Positions 32,796 through 39,072 of a stretch of 39,072 bases of DNA are shown here, one piece after another (within the stretch, counting starts at the first letter, position 1; each line of letters opens with the position of its first letter). Position numbers and translations under genes: made by a program. The notes under the pieces were generated by a model, which saw only the letters and a program-made list of their open reading frames with translations, searched no databases and was not told where the DNA came from. Origin of the DNA: Phoronis ovalis (Eukaryota; Phoronida; Phoronidae); assembly GCA_028565635.1 (NCBI GenBank), contig JAOXYB010095826.1, positions 1-39,072 on the forward strand, read 5' to 3'.

Positions 32796-35700
32796 TTATA
32801 ACAAACTTTGCCAGAAGACGAACATAATAGCTACAATGATACTATATAAGCTATTGTGTACTGCAGACGCACCACCAATGACATAAATATCCTGGATTTT
32901 CTTGTAAGGGTCATGACCATCATCATACCGTAGTGGGCAGTCATCAACTATAAATATAAAATATCACAATACAACATTTTAGCTTTGGGAACAAAGAAAA
33001 TAGTAGCAAAACTAGGTTCTCTAAATATTACACATTTATGCATAATATACACATAAAAAACTGCATTGTGGTAAGTTGCGTACAAAACTGTTACACTATA
33101 TAAACCCATAAAAATCAAAATGCCACTTTAATATGGAATATCGAATAGACATAACATCTGTACTACTTAGTTGGAGCTTATCATCTTTTTATCTCGGAGA
33201 CTTATAAAGCATCAAATACGGCAGTTAGCTAGAGTGTTTACATGTTTCCACCCATGCAAACAACTTTAGTGGAAAGAAAAAATCTGATCACTTACATTGT
33301 CTCTCGTTCTCAGTGAGCAGCAGAGATAAGCTTGCTCCAGTACTGCTATTGTAACTGTCTGATGTTTGTAGGGGACTGCAGGCTGATCTTAACGCTCGAG
33401 ATAATTTAATTGTTCTTACACCAACTCTCTCATATACCTGTAAATATATGTATGATTGCCATCAAAATACATTCAGTTGCTGCTGAGTATGAATTGATTT
33501 AAACTAAGAGTCAACTGTCTTACAACTCATTTTGGTGAAAAGGGAAATTTTCCAAATCAGTCTTCTAAATTCCCATAACATTCACCATTTTTTGTGAATG
33601 CTCTCAAAATTTGCATGAAACATAATTAGCATTCAATTTTCTGAAGCATTTAATTTTCCACTAGTGGTCACAATGTCACATGACCATCTGAGGTATATAT
33701 TCTGAAGTCAACTACTTACCCAGCATCTGAATGGTGAGACAGCATCTTCTTCATCATAAGTGATCATCAATGACCTCATGTTCTCATACCAGAAACCAAC
33801 ACAAGACAAATAGTTGTCAGCAATATCTGCAATGAAAAATTGGTAAAATATGCTATAATTATTATGCTGCTCTGTCTTATTTGTTCCAGTTGTTAACGTC
33901 AACATGAGTTATAACATTGATTCATAACTCACAAGAAATTAGTCTATACATTCAAAAATGTTCCTAATTAGGCCAGTTTGCGTTACCCAAGTCATGTATA
34001 ATTTCTGTCGCTTAACATCAATTCACAATTCCTAAATGACTGCAGGTCACATTTATGTTAACAAACTTTCTAAAGATAAAGTGTGTATTGGTTTTGTCCT
34101 AAAACAGTTGTACGTTACAATTAAATTTACCATATTCTCCAATTGGTCTTCCAACCTGATCAACAGTAGCACATCGCTCCACGTCCAAACTAATACGCTT
34201 GGAGTCTTTTCTACACACAGCAATCTCAGTTTCAAAATTTCGACAGTCAATCTGTACACGAGGTCTCTCAGTAATGCCACGGATACGAGTCTTGTACAAA
34301 TTAGCTGAGTTATCGGCTTTCTGAATGAATAAGTAGTGTCCAGCAATAGGACATTCAATGGGAGCAGGCGGGTTCACTGAAACAATAGAAACATTTCTAC
34401 AAATAAACTGATATTCAAACATAGAATAAACTTTAGGTAACTGCCAAAAAAATTCAAAGATTTCTGACAGATTTATCAACATTTGATATACAAGGAAGAC
34501 AGTTAATTCAAGCTTGACCAGAGGTGAGTACCACAGATGAAGGTGTCATAAAAACATTCATAAAGTTTTCAAACTTTTTAAGATATATTCATTTCAAAGC
34601 TGTCTAAGTTTTATCGATACAGATTATGAATAACATGATGAAAATGTAAGCTTTCTTCTGGTGTTTTTTATCAGTAAAGCATGTCCTTCCTAAACATGTT
34701 GTCAGTTACTTTCCGGATAGAAAATTATTCAATTTCAAAAATAGAGCAAATTATATTAGTACACTATAGAGATGCATAACTAAAAAAATTAATGTTTTCA
34801 GTAAAAACAGATGAAGGTGATAATAAAAACTGGGACAGAAACACCACAATTTTGCAATATCAGCTGTTTTACTTACAAACAAAAGTGTTATAAGTCCACT
34901 GTTTGTATCTTTGATCAATAGTAAAGGATTGCCAGGCACAGGACTGATAAAATTTCCTGGACAAGTAATTGTCCACCAGTTTGTCCTCATTCGTCAAACG
35001 AAATGGTTTACCTAGAAATACATTTAATTAGCGGGTCTAAGATTATGTCTCTGCAACATGAAGAATTGGAATCACTATGCAACACAAAGCTATTAGACCG
35101 TGTTTATATATTTATAAGATAGCAATACTGGAATAAATCTTTTCGCTCTGAACTTCAGGATTTTTTTTTTGTGAATTTGCATATTGCAAAATCAGATCTG
35201 AAAATGACCAAGTCAGGCAGAAAATATACATTACAATGTTCAACAGTAGAACTTGGCTGTGAACCAAAATTTATGTACCATAACAATATATATAATACAT
35301 ATTTTTTTCTTTTACATATGGTATTATATATTTTATCATTTTTGTCTCCAACTTACCAATGCGGTATCTTACAACATTATGATGCCTAGGTAAGAACTCA
35401 AAGCAGATGTAATCAATCTCACATTTACCAACAGTGATACCAGCCATGAGGTAACGAGTGTCACGAGTCTGTTTACATGTGTAGTAAATTTCTTCTACAT
35501 TGTATTGGTCAACCTGCAAGCAACATTCAGCTTTACAGCTACATAGTGGGTAAGTCTTGTGGATGTATCCATGCATGCAGGTACAAATATAGTTACTTTT
35601 AACTACCTGTTTGTTCTAATCTCTCCATCTCCATTTTTTTTAACAAAATAGCCAGATAAATTAATTAATAAAGAATCTCTTTTTTGTTCTTTACTCTTTC

Positions 35701-38278
35701 ATTGCCAATCTTCTGGCAATACGGACAAAATTTCTAATAATTTGATCAGCAAAACCATAAATAACTTTTTCTGATGACACTAATTAAATACTGCATTTAC
35801 ATAAAACTTCACTTACGGCATTAAACCAATTATCATCTCGACATAAATAACAAGCATCTGATGCAATGCACTGCTTTTGAAAAGCATCAATAAGATGTTT
35901 GTTTTAAGTAAACTATTTTTTTGTAATCAGTGAAACCTACCTTGGTTTTGAAGTATATATGAGTGGCATTTATAGTGACCTGGGAATCATATTCTGATGT
36001 AGTAAACCAAGTTCCTGTGAAGTTTTGGGGCAAATTGCATGATGGCTGTATCTCATTCAGCTGATCCAAAGATGGAACTGGAAAGGATAACACAAAATGC
36101 TTGGAACATTCTAGTATAGCCTATCTACAGGCAATCTGAATAAATCCATCCGTTAGTGTTCTGTACGTCCTCAACTAACGTCTGGACATAACCATAGTCA
36201 ATTTTTGTTCATTATGTCGAAAAGTAGAACAACGATAATCCCTTTATTTCTGTATAAAGTGTGTAAAAGTCTTGACATCAATCAAATTGCAGCTTACAAT
36301 AATAGGTATAACAGTGGACTAAGTGGGTAGTGGGTTGATGACACACATTCTCTCTTGCCAGAGTTTATCTATAGTCCGCTAAGCAAAAACCAAGCTTCCC
36401 GGCAATACCTATTCAGAATGAGTCATCATAATGATAATAGAATAGACAAATTAAGGTAGGCGATGACAGATCATGCAGAGAGAATGATTTATCTCTGTTG
36501 GCAAAAGTTTAATGACATAATTATTTTGCTCTTGTTAAGTTGAAGGAATATAACAATTGACTATGGTTAAGCGCAGACATTAGTTGAGAAGGTATGGAAC
36601 ACTAACGGAAGGATTTATTAAGAAGGACTAACTACATTGAGGTTGAAATATATCACCAGTTAACAACTTACTCTTATTTCTTCATTTATCACACTAATAT
36701 CTATGAATTAATTGTTTTTAGCAGTGATAACAGAAATGTATCAAATTGGGTGTTTTGGGCCAATAAAAATCATTATAATTAAAGAAGACTTACACAGTTA
36801 AAAATTATGATTTATCAACACTCTAGGCATTTTGAGTAGAAGTATGTCAGCTTGAAAAATAATGTAATAACACAAACTCTTCTAACTAATATTTTAGACA
36901 AATGAAATGGTATTATGGAAAAACATGACTTACAAGCATGAATATTTTTTAAACATTTTTTATTGATTTACCAAGAAGTTATTATTGTTCCATTCTTAAC
37001 TAGGACTTTAATTTGTCAGTGCTCTATTGAAGTAATTATTCTTTGTTTATTACACTATCTAATAATAAATTAAGTAAAAGTTGACTGATTTAAGTAGCTA
37101 AATGTTGATACTAACCAGGTTTGAGTACCATTCTTACAGGACCATCATAAGGACTCTTCAAGACTGAACACTCTGCTGTTCGAGACATGGTGTATCGTTG
37201 AGTAGTATCTGGTGTCTGCTGGTCAGTTCTAGTAAGCTATACATGCAAACACAATGATATAGTAAACAGAGTCATTATATTGTCAGTAATGAAAGTTATT
37301 ATTTACAATAAGTCGCAAACATTTTAAAAACTTTTACATATTATGTCTACAACAAAAATTTGAAAATCTTGTAACTAAATTTGAAAAAAGCTTCGTTTTT
37401 AGTGGTAACACTTTTTAGAGATAATCAAATTACTAGAAAGTATGTAATGAGATAACCAAATTGCATGCTTTCCTTGATTCTACAAAAAATGTAAGCAAGA
37501 TTTATTAACATGTGAAAACCTTACCATACAACGGAATTTATTTCTCCATACTTCTTGTCCAAGATCAGCCATGGCCATATATATGTCACCATTATCTTCT
37601 TTCCACGTGCCCATACATTGATAACGAATGTCTAAAACAACACAAAGTTATGTAAAATGTATTGTAAGATAGAAATTTTGAGGTAGCTATGCTCAGTATA
37701 AGATTACACACATTTTGCAATATTACAGGTGATGTTTGATGCTGCCTATCAATATAATTTCAGAAATATACTCTCAAGAGTGCAAGTTCGAGAAATTTAT
37801 GTAGGATTGTTGCTAGTGAATGCTGTCAAAAAAGCATTATCAACAAACATAACACAAATTGAAATAGCATAGTGCTAAAAGAATGTATTGGAGTATCATA
37901 TTATTAAAACTGAGCAACAAACAACTGCAGCAAAGGAATGATACTTCATTATGTATTATCAGACAAATATTCTGTTCAAAAACAAAGTGATTATAACTAA
38001 AATCTATTTGGTAGGTAATTTACTTCTTTCTTTGTGAAGCAAGTAGCTGAAAAATGGTTTCAACTTACTTTCATCTTTGGATGTACTGATACCCGGGCAG
38101 TAAGCGTATTTCATCTGAAAGACTTGATTATCGACATAAGGAGAACCAGGTTCCTGGCAAGCAACAATGTTACTTTTGGGGCTGCTACAAATACCGCCAC
38201 CTCCTTCTAAGAATTCATAGGTGAAATGATAGACTCCTTCAAATGTTGGTTTACAGTTGATGGTTACCAAATTTCGTC
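32796..38278 (-). CDS. Cys-rich extracellular GPI-anchored protein (DUF7042-7045-like), 5' partial
   Basis: Ten exons join in phase: 38069-38278, 37525-37631, 37116-37236, 35941-36077, 35357-35513, 34877-35011, 34131-34376, 33720-33826, 33296-33437, 32796-32947 (stop TAA at 32796-32798). They give about 504 residues; the first exon starts mid-codon, so more lies upstream. The protein is built of Cys-paired modules: an FEGVYHFTYEF block with four or more Cys, a CNLPQNFTGTW block with N-glycosylation sites, then YQSCAWQSF, IECPIAGHY and YLSCVGFWYE blocks. These features recall, from memory, the metazoan DUF7042/7043/7044/7045 proteins of unknown function. The C-terminus has GGASA followed by a hydrophobic tail ending the protein, which fits a GPI-anchor signal better than a transmembrane segment with a tail. 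Likely a secreted or cell-surface protein. A MITE copy lies in the intron between 36078 and 37115. Confidence 0.82.
36133..36626. mobile_element. Second copy of the 13441 MITE family
   Basis: Same orientation and clearly alignable along its whole length with the element at 13441-13924, including CATCCGTTAGTGTTCTGTAC near the left end and the matching inverted right end. Its TIRs are less perfect (CAATCTG at left, AAGAAGG at right) and no clean 9-bp target duplication is visible, so this copy looks older. It lies in an intron of the Cys-rich gene. Confidence 0.85.
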
Positions 38279-39072
38279 CTGTAAAACAAAATTAATATAG
38301 CATAAAAATAATTGCGTTAAGTCAATAAAATAAATTTTAATTTCTTCTAGATAGTGCACAGCAGATCTTTTTAAAAAGTGCTTTTTCCCAGATCCCCACC
38401 CTGTATGTAAAACTTTGAATCATAACACAAGACTTTGATTTGTTTTAAGAATTAATGATCAAAAATAATAATGGCTGCCTCCATATGGGTTCAAGTCGAG
38501 CTGAAAGTCTATAAAAATTGCCTATAAAAAATATTCATATTATTATATATACATAGACCAAAGATCTCCTTTATATGTATGATGTCACCAGTATTCTCTA
38601 GTAACTGTTACTGTCACCAAACTGTCAGATAACAGAATTTGTTTAGTAAGTTTGGGCTGTTCCTTTAAATTATCAGGGAGGGCTAGGGAGGACTTGAACA
38701 TTTTGCCTCTAGTCTCCCATCCCTAGTAATTCGAACTAATTTCACCCCTCCTCCCTTCATAATAATAAAAATTATCTCGCCAACACTAAAAAAAATTCTA
38801 ACCCTCTCCTTCCCCTCCCCCTGTAATTGAAACTATACAACACACCCCATATAGTCATAATTATTTTCAGGTCCTTGATAATTTTTAATGCAACAACCTT
38901 TATGTGCTTTAGTATAGATAAACTGCCTACAAAAAAGGGATAAATATCTCACATCAAACAGCCAGTCCACAGGCTCCAGTAGGACTGATTATAATATCGG
39001 AAGCACCCATCGAGTCTGTTCCCCATAATATCTGTTCCCCACACGAGTCTGGCTGGCTGGCAAACCTTAAAC
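38279..39072. other. Presumed intron or upstream part of the Cys-rich gene
   Basis: An upstream exon must exist because the exon at 38278 opens in mid-codon, but I find none here with the required phase and a good donor. The minus strand of 38960-39072 is open and compositionally coding-like, but its only good GT donor gives the wrong phase. Confidence 0.4.

Overview
The window looks like nuclear DNA of an AT-rich invertebrate animal. I infer a marine invertebrate, perhaps a bivalve or other lophotrochozoan, but the species cannot be settled from the sequence. The reasons are many short coding exons with clean GT-AG introns, long microsatellites, several small non-autonomous DNA transposons (one with the GGGGGTCACTC end seen in many marine invertebrates), and metazoan protein families. 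Gene models below were built by joining exons whose splice sites and reading phases agree.

Layout. 1-3188: no gene recognised; microsatellites, a 327-bp foldback element and a small tandem repeat. 3189-6229 (minus): the 3' two exons of a Pro/Tyr/Arg-rich cytoplasmic protein with an NPIY motif. 6230-8637: non-coding, with a 25-bp-arm palindrome and a CT microsatellite. 8638-9984 (plus): a two-exon, 204-aa mucin-like type I membrane protein. 10508-20825 (minus): gene A, eleven exons, 1075 aa, a dynamin-type GTPase domain, a hydrophobic hairpin and a C-terminal protein kinase. Inside its 3.3-kb seventh intron, on the other strand, sits a four-exon MARCH-like RING-CH E3 ligase gene (14060-16338) with an in-frame stop in the zinc domain, next to a 484-bp transposon copy. 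20826-24191: 3.4-kb spacer between two divergent genes. 24192-31841 (plus): gene B, ten exons, 1155 aa, a paralogue of A with an intact GTPase signature and a degenerate pseudokinase. 31842-32795: shared 3' region. 32796-38278 (minus): the last ten exons of a Cys-rich extracellular protein with a likely GPI-anchor tail; its 5' end lies upstream. 38279-39072: nothing assignable.

The main point is the head-to-head pair A/B. Both encode a membrane-hairpin dynamin-like GTPase fused to a kinase fold of the DSTYK (Dusty) type. A keeps the catalytic Lys, HRD, Asn and metal-binding Asp. B keeps G1, G3 and G4 of the GTPase but has lost the kinase Lys, the catalytic-loop Lys and Asn, and the DFG Asp, and has gained a Ser/Thr-rich insert of about 115 residues. 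Seven intron positions and phases are shared. This suggests an enzyme/pseudoenzyme pair made by inverted duplication that may be co-expressed and may hetero-oligomerise through the GTPase domains; that functional link is inference.
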